A stretch of DNA of 64,000 nt from NCBI GenBank assembly GCA_027382625.1, contig JAJKFJ010022478.1, forward strand, positions 30,444-94,443. The letters run 5' to 3'. Below, piece after piece: positions 1 to 9,775 of the stretch (position 1 is the first letter of the stretch; each line of letters starts with the position of its first letter). Under the pieces are notes generated by a model. That model saw nothing but the letters and a program-made list of their open reading frames with translations. It had not been told where the DNA came from and searched no databases. The DNA comes from Tetmemena sp. SeJ-2015 (lineage: Eukaryota > Ciliophora > Spirotrichea > Sporadotrichida > Oxytrichidae). The position numbers were made by a program, and so were the translations under genes.

Positions 1-3000
1 ATCTAGTAGTACTGAGTATTTTGATATTCTTCAATCAGAGATCTAAAAAAGAGAACGAAATCATGTTTAAATCAAAATAAATATATTTTAATCAATGTCT
101 TGCTTAGAATAGGAACAAATTATTTTCAAATTTTATCTTCTGCAACTGCTTTTAATTTGTAGCTACCCTCTTATTTGGAGAATTTCACAAATATCCTTAA
201 TTAGATAGGAAGCATTTTTGACAGCATAGTTAGTACTTAATGCCTTTTTGACATTTCCTAATATTTAGTAGTTATTTTTAATAAATTAAACTGCTATTTT
301 ACAAATTAATTGTAATATTTTTAATAAAAGCTTTTTATAATTACATTTAATCGATATTAAGATTCAGGATTCTCGGTTCTATACGTGAAAGCAATTAAAT
401 AAGTCACTAATATTTTTTATAATTGTGATATGTGTGATTCCATTCGTTTGCTTTTCTAATCTACTCTTATTTCAATATCTCTATGGGAAGGTAAAAGCTT
501 TTAGATAAAGAACAAGAACTCTAATGAATTAAAATATCAATGAAAAAAGAGTTATTCTAACAAGACAAAGAATTATTCTCACGTTAATCGTAGTTAATAA
601 AATATATTTTTACAATTATACTTATCGAAGAAAATTTTAAATTATAATAGAAAATTTATGAATGTACAATTTCTGCCAATTTTTATTTAAAATGAGGGAA
701 AATTCTCGAATTAAATAATTTATCTTTAATGGTATCTCTTTATTTTATATTAAGTTTTGTTCACGCTGCATCCAACAATAACGAAGTACATTTTCTAGCT
801 ATATAACTGTCAGGAACTAGACAAAAATGAGTTCTGGCTTCGGTATGACATCCAAATTCAATGCTGGTCTGCTAAACACTTAAACTGGAGTGTTGGAATC
901 GGTCTTCCATTGATTTTTTATTTGATCCTCACTTTAGTAATAGGAGCACCCTTGTTAGTATTTAGACAATTATATAAAGAGAGGGAACATTTGCAAGAAG
1001 AATAAGTCCTCCACAAATATAAAATGGTCTATCAAGGACTTCACAAAAAAGTTTTTTATTGGGAATTCATCATTACCAGTTTTAAAATTATCTTAGTCTC
1101 AATAAATGTCTTTTTGAGCACATAAAAAACAGAATACCATATTTGTGCATATATTAAAAGGAATATTAAAATTCAAATAATTTTTCGCATTAAATCTTGA
1201 TTTTAAGACATACAAGCCTATATTTTAACTCTTTTCTGGTCTGACTCTAACGGCGGTTCTTTTGTAACTAAATCTAAAAATTAAGCCTTATAAAAATCCA
1301 ACATTCAACATCCTAGAATAAAGACTGTTCATATCCATAATATCACTTTTGTTCGGTTCTCTTTTCTTTTTGAGTGAGGAAATCACTGACTAAATCAAGA
1401 CTGGAGTACTAATTCTAATTATCTTTTTCAATGCTAAATTTCTTTTACTGCTTTTGGTTTGTTTGCTAGGATAAACAAAGATACCTATTCTAGTAATCAT
1501 AAAATACTAGATCGAGAAAGTTCTTATACCTTTTAAATCTCCTGACATTATAAATATTGTAGTATCAGAGATGATTTTCAAAACTTTAGATCAGCCTAGT
1601 GACAGTTGACAAGCGTTGGCGGAGAGCAGGGTGAACAACCTGATGGAGTGGCTCCTGATGCGTGGCGCTTAGAGATCAGGTGCTCTATTATAGGTGGGAT
1701 TTAATTGAGAACAGAAAATAAATTAAAGCGCTTTATTAAATTTACCGTTACGCATTAATTAAATAAAACACCAATTGGAAGTGATTAGTTCTTTGGTTCA
1801 CGGGTTCACTAGTTCATTGGACACTGGAGCATCGGACATTAAAAGGTTTACTTTATGTCACACTCGAATTTACTAATGCACTATTATAGGAAGTGATTGA
1901 GTTAATTGCGTAAATAGAATAACTTAATGCAAGCTTCCAAATTTTTTCGCTGACCTGTGGGGGGGTAAGTAGTAGTAGTAGTAGTATGGGTACCCTGCCC
2001 CGGGGCAGCGAAATTTAATCTAAAACCCCACCCCGATCTCTTCCGGAAAAAATTTTAAATTATAACCGCCCCCTTCTTAATTTTTTAACGATCACTTTCA
2101 ATTAAAGATGTTTCCAACCGCCAAGCCCCTTTGCTCTCCTACCACATTTTTACTGCCTGCCCCCGTTGAAGCATCCCCCCTCCTTCAGTTCAGCCAGATT
2201 TTTCGAACCAGAAGGTCTGCTAATCTGAATAGTCTACTCAGGCAAGTGGGATTTGACCAAAGCGTTTGGGCAGAGATATAAAATCCAAAACGCCCTTAAA
2301 ACGATAGCCAAGCCTTGCGCTGGGCCCCAGTGGCCAGCTGGGTCAACCGCTATCACTCCACCCTCGTCTTAGACGACTCAAACCCATTCTACAAGCACGA
2401 GATCATCATTCATGGACCAACGCAGAGCAAAGGAAGCGGCTTAATAAAATCCCCGGTTTCCAAATACTCTTGGCTAAAAAAGAAGCCCTCCCCCCCCTGA
2501 AACCACGGTGCCTCAGTTGAGATCAAAGATTGAAGAAGCGCGAAGCACTACAAGCCGTTGAGGCTGAGCTCGTTGGTTTAATGAAGCAGGCTGTCAGATT
2601 AGACACTAAGAGATACATTTCGGCCACATCGTTGCTATGCTAAAACTGATGGACTCCGGAGGCGACCGGGCCTTGAGAGATAGAAATCGGGAAATGCTCA
2701 ACGCTTTCCCACTTACCTATTCTACTCACAGCTACCTGACCCAACTCAACAACTTGGCTTCAGATCACGAGAGTCCCAAGGGGCGCTTATTTCTTGATAT
2801 GAGAGAGGCTGTTCAGTTGTTGAGCGTTAGGAGATGCAAATTCAAGGACCTACCCGAAATAGGAGAATGCGAGGTCTGGTGAAGCATGAGCTTAGACCAT
2901 AGCAACTATGAAGTTTTATAATCCGCACTTGCCTTGTACGAAGCAGCCTGGAAGGCGAAAGAAGTTCAAGCATGAGTTAAGCTTAGGGGCCAGACAGGAA

Positions 3001-6000
3001 TCTCTCGGCTTTTCAACTCACAATTTCCTCAACAGCCTTCAGATCTAGATGCCAAAATGGACGCGATGAGGATGAATCAACGACAATTAGTCAATTGCCT
3101 CTGTCGATTAAGGGGCACATGCTAAACGAGCGAGAGCTCGGAGCAGTAAACTACGCTTTCGACGATTTGTTGTTGATCCACCGGAGGGGGAAGTGGGTAA
3201 GACAGAAACTGAAGAAATCGTTCAAGTTGATGGCAAGTAAATCACATTGTTCAGCCCCTCCCCTTCACTCAGTACTAGAAGACTTCGAAAAAGAACTGGA
3301 TGCGATCATCAAGATGATCAGCAAAAGCTGAAATACTTGCTACGAATGATAGAGAAATAACAATGCTGCGGCTTGGAGGGGCAGGCTGGCTAAGAGCTCG
3401 TCGTTGAAGGGAAATTTTGCTGGCATGGATCTTTCAAGAGTATCTCTCAAACAGCGGAAGGTCACAAATTTTGAATCGGAAAGGGAAATACTAAACAAGC
3501 CCTCGAACTGGAACACTACATCGAGAATAGCAGGTAGGACCTCGTGGGCTTGGTGAGGGGGGCCGATAAGATCCTGGGTGGGTAAAAAGACCTGTCGAAA
3601 TCAATCAGTAAAAGTCAAGGGGAAACCCTTTGCGGATTGAGTGCGTGGCCTTCAGTCTAAGTAAAATGTGCCAAGATTTTAAAGTAAGGCGAAGGGAGAC
3701 GAAAATTTGTACAAGCAGGTATTCAGAATGTAGCACCGAATATTAAATCCGGACAGAGCTGGCAACCAGACAAATCCTGGAACTTTTGCTTCAGGGTCGG
3801 TCGTGTTTTTGGAAATAAGGATTGATTATATTTGCAACAACCTAAATTAATGACAATCGCCTCCTATTAGATAAGGTGGAATATTGAAATGAGGACTATA
3901 AATTGTTAGCTGCACCGGGGAATAGTGTTTAGGGTGTGTGCGAATACTTTTAAAATCTATAATTTTTATATTTAAGAAATGATGTCTGGTTCAGTTAGAT
4001 ATTATTGATGCCATGTTGAATCAGCCTCCGGCAGCCATGACCTACACTACAAAAGCGTTCTTCGTTCTCAACTTTGATGCTAATAACCTACAGCTAACCC
4101 ATGTCTCCCTCAGCGCCAAGATACAAGCAGCCATACTCCGAGTCGACGAGCTGGCCTTCTTCCCTTTACTCAATAATTCGGAGCTCTCTCCGGCTACGAC
4201 CGCCCTGCTCTGTTCAACCTTGGGAAGTATTTTGAAATCAGACTCCTTCGAGACGGTGAATTAGCTAACGCAGTAGAGGCAGGCGCAGAGAGCTGTTGAA
4301 AATGAGCGAGAGGCAGAGGGGCACGCACTACATTGAAACTAAAATGGATTTTCCAACCACAATTTGCTTAAATGTTAAATTCGCACACACCCTAAACACT
4401 ATTCCCCGGTGCAGCTATTAATTTATAGTCCTCATTTCAATATTCCACCTTATCTAAGTAGTGCATTAGTACAATTCGAGTGTGACATAAAGTAAGCCTT
4501 TAATGTACCGATGCTCCAGTGTACCAATGAACTAGTGAACCAGTGAACCAATGAACTAATCACTTCCAATTGGTGTTTTATTTAATTAATGCGTAACGGT
4601 AAGTTTAATAAAGCGCATTTAATTTATTTTATGTTCTCAATTAAATCCCACCTATAATAGAGCACCTGATCTCTAAGCGCCACGCATCAGGAGCCACTCC
4701 ATCAGGTTGTTCACCCTGCTCTCCGCCAACGCTTGTCAACTGTCACTAGGCTGATCTAAAGTTTTGAAAATCATCTCTGATACTACAATATTAAGAAATA
4801 GTCTAATTTAATAATTATAGTTAGTAAAAAATTGAAAAGGGAATTGTAATAAACAAATAAATTAAGGGTTGTTATTTTTATCTGTTGAAACTGAGCTTGC
4901 TATAAATGGTTTATGTAATTTAATCTGCATCCATTATAAAAAAAAGATAGATTAAGCAAAGATTTATCTCATTGTAATGTGGATTTTCAAAGCTTATTGA
5001 TTACTTGACCAAAATTGATTAAAATATAAACCTAGCATCAATTGTGAAAATTTCAGCTTAAAGTTGACAATGCAACATATTGAATTTTTGGCATATAAAT
5101 ATCAAATTTGCCAATTAAAAATCTTTTCCATTTAAGCTTGAAGTTATATAGAGGCATTGGAATTTACTAAATCCCTAAATAATTCAGTCTTCAGATCTAC
5201 AATAGTCAAAAATACTTCTCTTATGACAGAGTCCAATAGCCCCGCACCCAAATAATTTTCAGGATTCAGGAAGCAATCAGAGAAAAAGAAAAAAGGAAAA
5301 TAGGTTTAAAGCTTTTTTTATAACAACGACCAGGACAGCATGCAATATCATTAGCCTAAATTCAACTAAAGTCATGATTATAAAAGCGATATGGATAAAG
5401 TTAAAAATTCCAGCTCTCTTTCTAAATTTGAGGACTTCTTAAATAAAAACAAGAAAGCAAACTAGAAACAAAAGAATAGTAAAAAATATTTGCAAAACAC
5501 TTAAAATAGTAAATTTAAGTTGATAATTCCAAATCTTCATCAAGAAAAAGCAATGAAAAGCATTTTTGAAAACACTAATCACTTACCACACTCATAATAA
5601 TTTTTTTAAAAATTAAAACTCATTTTAATCAGAAGAATCATATAGTTAGGATTTATTTAGTTAAAATTATTTCAAATTACTCATTTAAGACTTATTTTTA
5701 AATCATCAAAGCATAAAAATAGAAAAGAAAAGGAATTTGCGATGACTAAAGAAAAAAGAAAGCCTCATTTAATAAACAAGAATACTATTGGAGCCTCCAG
5801 AAATTCAGATCAGTCAGAAACATAGAATACGAAAGAGATTTTTTCCCCCAGTTTTAATAGCGAAAAACGGCTTTAAGAGTAGGATCTAAACTTATTTTTT
5901 CTTTTATTTGAATACTCATTTATATATAAATATGAAAATCAGTATTTACATGACCAATAAATATCTCAGTAGACCAACTTATAAATAATTGTTTTTGTTA

Positions 6001-6234
6001 AAACTAGCAATTGACAGACTAGAATGAGAGAACATAAAAAAGTTAGAAACATAAAGCATATAATTTGATGTTCCAGCCTCGTTAGCCCAAGCCTATTGCG
6101 TTTAAGAGTTAATTTAATTAGCAAAAAAAGAAAAAGGCAGCATTAATGTTCTTAATACTACTTTATATTTAACACTGAATATTAGGATTGTCTGTCCGGA
6201 TCCTGCAAGTGAAGAGGAACAGAATCAAAAGTGA
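1..6234 (+). CDS. Gene A, 3' part: giant multi-pass membrane protein
   Basis: This is the 3' end of the first paralogue; its 5' part lies left of the window. With TAA/TAG read as Gln, and after removal of the pointer-flanked IESs listed separately, one frame runs from 1 to about 1552. It encodes a first membrane segment ending FFNQRSK, the conserved block RIGTNYFQ, a helix VICVIPFVC (421-460), and the block LHPTITKYIF followed by CWSAKHLNW (757-900). Further hydrophobic segments come from WEFIITSFK and FGSLFFLSEEITDQ up to about 1540. The tail resumes after a transposon with the SPAPK block (5130-5310) and a Lys/Glu-rich stretch (5715-5905), and ends at TGA 6232-6234 after an acidic DPASEEEQ motif. 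Such C-terminal membrane domains follow large Cys-rich ectodomains in many ciliate surface proteins. No ligand or function can be given. The last blocks are not joined in one proven frame. Confidence 0.75.
59..89 (+). other. Micro-IES, pointer AATCA (gene A)
   Basis: AATCA occurs at 59-63 and 90-94. Deleting 59-89 (31 bp) joins KKENEI directly to NVLLRIGTNYFQ in frame. Genes B and C carry an IES of 31-34 bp at the same codon. Confidence 0.75.
261..353 (+). other. IES, pointer ATATT (gene A)
   Basis: ATATT is repeated at 261-265 and 354-358. Excision of 93 bp reads through as CLFDISQYQDSGFS. The interior has no GT-AG ends and is extremely AT-rich. Confidence 0.8.
393..420 (+). other. Micro-IES, pointer AATT (gene A)
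   Basis: AATT is repeated at 393-396 and 421-424. Removing 28 bp joins LYVKAI to VICVIPFVC in frame. B (at about 29345) and C (at about 49490) have the same pointer at the same codon. Confidence 0.8.
592..752 (+). other. IES, pointer AGTT (gene A)
   Basis: AGTT is repeated at 592-595 and 753-756. Excision of 161 bp joins the helix ILTLIVV to LFTLHPTITKY. The site is shared with B (29545-29754) and C (49679-49890). Confidence 0.8.
912..923 (+). other. Possible 12-bp IES, pointer GAT (gene A)
   Basis: GAT is repeated at 912-914 and 924-926. Its length is a multiple of three, so it could equally be four codons. The homologous 19-bp insert in B and C is not a multiple of three and is flanked by GATA, which supports excision here too. 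Confidence 0.4.
1120..1207 (+). other. IES, pointer ACATA (gene A)
   Basis: ACATA is repeated at 1120-1124 and 1208-1212. Removing 88 bp joins NVFLST to YKPIFQLFSGL in frame. Gene C has the same pointer at the same site. Confidence 0.8.
1553..1882 (+). repeat. Left terminal inverted repeat of the 3.24-kb element
   Basis: It is the reverse complement of 4460-4792 with few mismatches and begins with AATATTGTAG at the junction with gene A sequence. Confidence 0.85.
2532..3331 (+). pseudogene. Decayed ORF remains inside the transposon
   Basis: Several adjoining frames look protein-like: KKREALQAVEAELVG near 2540, an 81-residue frame at 2637-2882 ending at TGA, a stretch around LYEAAWKAKEVQA near 2930-2975, and a frame at 3095-3331. 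They are separated by frame changes and TGA stops, so one interrupted gene is likely. The predicted pieces are helical and charged. I recognise no family. Base composition is clearly GC-richer than the host gene, which fits mobile-element origin. Confidence 0.4.
3868..4456. mobile_element. Nested inverted-repeat unit (589 bp)
   Basis: Positions 3868-3945 and 4380-4456 are inverted copies that include the stretches GGTGGAATATTGAAATGAGG and GCACCGGGGAATAGTG. The unit abuts the right terminal repeat of the larger element and holds one small open frame. It may be a separate element that inserted into the larger one. Confidence 0.65.
4013..4336 (+). CDS. Small unidentified ORF in the nested element, 107 codons
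   Basis: Under the Gln code the frame starts at ATG 4013, passes one TAG at 4262 and another at 4274, and ends at TGA 4334-4336. The N-terminal part is mildly hydrophobic (AFFVLNFDANNLQL), and the C-terminus is Gln/Glu/Arg-rich (QRQAQRAVENE). It lies wholly inside the 3868-4456 inverted-repeat unit and has the same GC-rich composition, so it is probably element-encoded. No family is recognised, and expression is unproven. Confidence 0.35.
4460..4792 (-). repeat. Right terminal inverted repeat of the 3.24-kb element
   Basis: It is the partner of 1553-1882 and ends CTACAATATT before AT-rich sequence leading back to gene A. Confidence 0.85.
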
Positions 6235-7527
6235 TTTAAAATTAAGCATCTTTATAATTTCATACTTCATTAAGTAAGTTTAATATCTAAACAGTTTTAT
6301 GCATCGTTCATATCTTTCAATTGAAGCTGATAATTATGAATAGCGAGATAATTTTTATATTTGCTTTCAAATATATTTATACTCTTTAGAAAATGGGCAA
6401 ATTAAATCTTAAGTTTATATATTTAGATCTCTATATTAATTTATAAAAGAAATTTGATAAAGTAAAAATAACCTTTTAAACTCTAAAGGCATTTAAGTGA
6501 ATTACTAAAGCTTCCAAAATATAAGATTATTGTATTTCTGATATTAGGAGGAGGGAAGTTAACATTCCTCCTTCCTTTAATACCAACCTCACTATCAATA
6601 AATAAACTTTGACAAAATTGGACAAAAATGGCGAATAATTGGGAAATTTTGGTATAATTTATCTTCTAGAGGTCATTTAGGCAATTTAGTATTTAAATCT
6701 TTTGTGAAAATAAATAAATTATGAATTTATAATATATCTTTAAATTAATTTAAATAAGAACAATTTGTAATTCACTATTGAGCCAAAATATGCAAAAGAA
6801 TCACAGTTTTTTTTAAATTGTGCTTTTATAATCAATAATCTATTATTTGCTTTAATAGTAAAAGGGAATCATATAATGAATGATAATTAAATTTTCTTTC
6901 TAACTTGAACGATTTTTGTTTTTCATATGCATTCAGTGAGTAACTAAGTTTTAGTTTTAATTAATTAAAATGTATAAATAGAGGCACTTTAAAATAAGTT
7001 CATATTAATTGAAATTTAAAAGTTTTATATAAAAGAAAGATTATATAATAGATAATAAAGTGTTTGAGTTATAAGTTTTTAATAGCTGTAACCTTTTCTC
7101 CATTCATATAATTTTATTAAGATTTTTTCCATGATTGGAACATACAGTGCATGTTCATTTTCCTAAAATTATTAACTATATTTAGTATTACTAATAAATG
7201 ATAAAGCTAAAATACTAATACTATTAATATATTTATTTTACAATTAAAAAAATAATTTTAAATCTTATACTTGAAATTTTTGTCAAAATTATTTATTTTA
7301 AATATACTATTTTTATTATTTTGAGCAATTTTTATATTAAATTTTATTTTTTTAATTAAAAATTGAGAGTAGGAAAGCAACTTTTATTTCAACCTCGAAA
7401 TTTCATATTTTTCTATTTCTGTTTTCATGTATTATTATACTTTTTTAGAATAGATCATTTTACATTACATCATTTTGATTATTCAAGCTCATTAATACTG
7501 GAAAACTTGTGATTCGATTAGTCAATT
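6235..7527. other. AT-rich gene-free stretch
   Basis: I see nothing supportable here beyond a short hairpin-like AGGAGG/CCTCCT pair at about 6546-6572. The missing N-terminal half of the downstream bisphosphatase is not visible in it. Confidence 0.5.
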
Positions 7528-8184
7528 ATGATGTGGTCAATATTTGGCATATGGAAGAAAGACGATATAAATGGCTGCACTGGCAGAGATTTGGCTGGAG
7601 CTGCATTAGCTATCTACGGCAGCAGAACTACACTTCTACTCTACAACTCACATGCAAAAGTAGTCGAAGAGCTCACCCTCATTAAGAGAGGAACTAGACC
7701 TGCCAAATGGATCGTCACTATCCCCAAATTTGAATTCACGCCCAAGGCTAAAAACTTCTCTCCTGAGGGAGTGAAATCATGCTACGAGGATCCTGGTTAC
7801 TTAAAAGTGTTCGAGCACTACGTGATACAAGGCTATTCTATTAGGTACTCTTCATCTATGGCAGTGGACTGCTATCAGATGTTTATCAAGAACTCAGGCA
7901 TTTACATCAGCTTGGAAACTCTTGCTTACGGGGCAAAGCTAAGACTGATTTACGAGCTAATCCCGATTGCCTTTTTGATAGAGAGAGCAAAGGGAGTTGC
8001 TACTGATGGCCATCATAACATTCTTGACATAGTGATTGAAGGATATGAACAAAGATCAGCATTCATAGCAGGCTCTAAGGATGAGGTGGAGTTTGTCATG
8101 GAAACTTTAAAGACTCAGGGGAAAAATATCCCTACGCTTGATCAACAGGCAGATAGATTACTTGCAGAGAAAGGGATTTAATGA
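7528..8184 (+). CDS. Sedoheptulose-1,7-bisphosphatase, C-terminal half
   Basis: The block matches the C-terminal domain of the FBPase/SBPase family. It has SIFGIWKKDD and TGRDLAGAALAIYGSRTT near the start, IRYSSSMAVDCYQMF in the middle, and AKLRLIYELIPIAFLIE, GVATDG, ILDIVI and FIAGSKDEVEF near the end. The TGRD...YG.RTT and FSPEG features fit SBPase better than gluconeogenic FBPase. SBPase removes the 1-phosphate of sedoheptulose 1,7-bisphosphate and occurs in some non-photosynthetic protists. TAA at 8179 is followed at once by TGA at 8182, so under this code the protein ends at 8184. Residues up to about the middle of the enzyme, including the DPLDGS-type metal-binding motif, are absent. 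The block therefore looks like the last macronuclear-destined segment, and ATG 7528 is not a proven start. It is the cleanest uninterrupted coding stretch in the window. Confidence 0.85.
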
Positions 8185-8456
8185 TGTCTTTGTTGAGAAA
8201 AATTTTCTAATTAACAGAATTGAATATACTGAGTTTTAAATGATCACAAATTTTCTTTTCTGGATAGAATGTCTATATGGAGAAAAATATTTTAGAAGAG
8301 AACTAATGTAGGCATTTTAAGATTCTTCTTTAGCATATTTATATTTAAATGAAATATTTCAAATCATTAGTAAAATATAGGCTTTAAAAAAATTATTATA
8401 ATTAATTATTTTTTTTAATTTTTATTTGAAGAGTTTGAATGTTAGAATCTATTTTT

Positions 8457-8735
8457 TCACTATTGAAACTTTTGATTTTCGTACTTTGATGAATCAAAAT
8501 AAATTATGATTTTTCCAAGTATCTTTATCTTGGGAGTCTTTGGTGTTCTGATAGAATTGGAGTTAATCGCATTGCTGTTTCTCAAGTTAGAGTTACCTGA
8601 AGTAGCAGTGATGGCTGAATGTTATCTCTGTTGCTGAGAACTTAAAGTTGGTCTGACCCCAACTTTATGTTTGGAGGTAGGAGTCTTTGCATTAGCAGAA
8701 CTATCCTGCATTATCCTTTCTTCCTCTTTATCTTT
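8457..8735 (-). CDS. C-terminal coding segment, Ser/Thr/Asn-rich protein
   Basis: On the minus strand a frame runs from about 8735 to TGA (complement of 8457-8459), with TAA used as Gln inside. It begins acidic/charged (DKEEERIMQD), is then low-complexity Ser/Thr/Asn/Gln with SSQQQRQHSA and RNSNAINSNS, and ends with basic TPKTPKIKILGK. It is converging with the bisphosphatase segment, about 270 bp away. No family is recognised. Codon use and the sharp fall-off to AT-rich sequence at both ends support real coding. Confidence 0.55.
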
Positions 8736-8990
8736 AAATTATTAATTTAAATGACTTTTGCATACTTTGAGAATAAGAATTATGAATGCAGTTTTCTTTT
8801 TTAAAGCTATGATATTAAATTATATTAAATTCAAATAATTTTTATTGATTCATAAAATGTTTAGCACAATACTTTCCATGAAATTTTAGTACAATTTTAA
8901 TGATAGTTCAGAGATAATTTGAGAAGAATATTATGATAAATTTGTTAGTGAATGATATTTTTCACATTTTTAATTATATGATATATTAAC

Positions 8991-9240
8991 TCAAGCAATA
9001 AGTTGCCTGTCTATTTTCAATGCTTGAGGGATGGCGTTTTGGTGATCGAAGTGGATGAACATGAACGAGTTCTGAACACCCATTCTTGTTTTCTAGTTCC
9101 TCTTGGCCTAGCCAATCAAAATGTCCTTGACAATGACATTCTTGATGTTCTGCTTTAGCTTTGCGATCACCTTGTCCTAGTTTAGCGTCTTTATGTTGAT
9201 CTGAGAAAGGAAGAGCACGTTGTCTTCATTCCTGTAGATT
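8991..9240 (-). CDS. C-terminal exon of an unidentified minus-strand gene
   Basis: The minus-strand frame starts just after a TTTTTACAG acceptor-like site (complement of 9241-9249) and ends at TGA (complement of 8991-8993). Three in-frame TAG codons read as Gln. Visible stretches are RIYRNEDNVLFLSQINIK, KNVIVKDILIGQAKRNQ and FMFIHFDHQNAIPQALK. It is about 83 residues of alternating hydrophobic and charged residues. I cannot assign a family. It may be a separate gene from 8457-8735, since each has its own TGA. Confidence 0.55.
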
Positions 9241-9544
9241 CTGTAAAAAGCATTTAAAATTTAAATTATACTTTTATTTTTTAATATAACATTTAAGGAA
9301 GGAGAATCTCTGTGTTTAATTTAATTTTTTAATTATTCTATAGTTTTAAAAGTTTCTTATGATTGCAAAAAAATTTTATTTTACAAAATTAAAATGATTA
9401 TGAGACTTTATTACTCATTTAGCTGCGCTTTTATGATTCACTATCTTTTTTCTCTAATATTCTAGAAAAGTCTCTGAAAATATTCCTCAACTTTGAGAGA
9501 GGATTTAATTTTCACAATTTTATACTATTTTAAAATAAAGCTGT

Positions 9545-9775
9545 ATGGAAAAATCTGAGCACTTCATCACTATGATATTCCAAGCCTATGAGAAGTTTAG
9601 ATAATTTTTTATTATAATAGATAAGAAGTTAATTAATTGTATAAATGAATAATGCATTGCTTTATAATTTTTCTTTCCCTATTTTGCTAATCATTGCGAG
9701 GGTTCTGACTACTACTATGAGGACTGCCAAGAGTAATAAATCTTTCCACATTCCCAAATCATAACCTAGGTAGTC
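9545..9775 (+). CDS. Candidate small coding segments upstream of gene B
   Basis: ATG 9545 opens a coding-like stretch (MEKSEHFITMIFQAYEKFR) ending near 9601. A second stretch at about 9665-9775 contains ANHCEGSDYYYEDCQEQ. The intervening AT-rich piece could be an IES or intron. The segments do not align with the N-terminal exons of genes C or D, so they probably belong to another gene. Evidence is composition and frame only. Confidence 0.3.

Larger units (their letters stand above)
1553..4792. mobile_element. 3.24-kb inverted-repeat transposon in gene A tail
   Basis: The two ends are inverted copies starting AATATTGTAGTATCAGAG. The left terminal repeat covers about 1553-1882 and the right about 4460-4792, nearly identical over about 330 bp. 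The interior is GC-richer than its surroundings and holds decayed open frames, a (GTA)n tract at 1965-1987, and a second, nested inverted-repeat unit. It sits between the last membrane block and the cytoplasmic tail of gene A. Gene C has no such insert there, so it is probably removed as, or within, an IES. I see no recognisable transposase. Confidence 0.85.

Noticed and set aside
1930..1995. (GTA)n tract as a functional regulatory repeat
   Set aside because: It is a simple microsatellite within a transposon with no sign of a regulatory context.
2315..2500. Open frame of 61 codons starting at ATG 2315
   Set aside because: It is a Pro/Ser-rich stretch within the GC-rich transposon interior, equally open in a second frame, with no recognisable domain.
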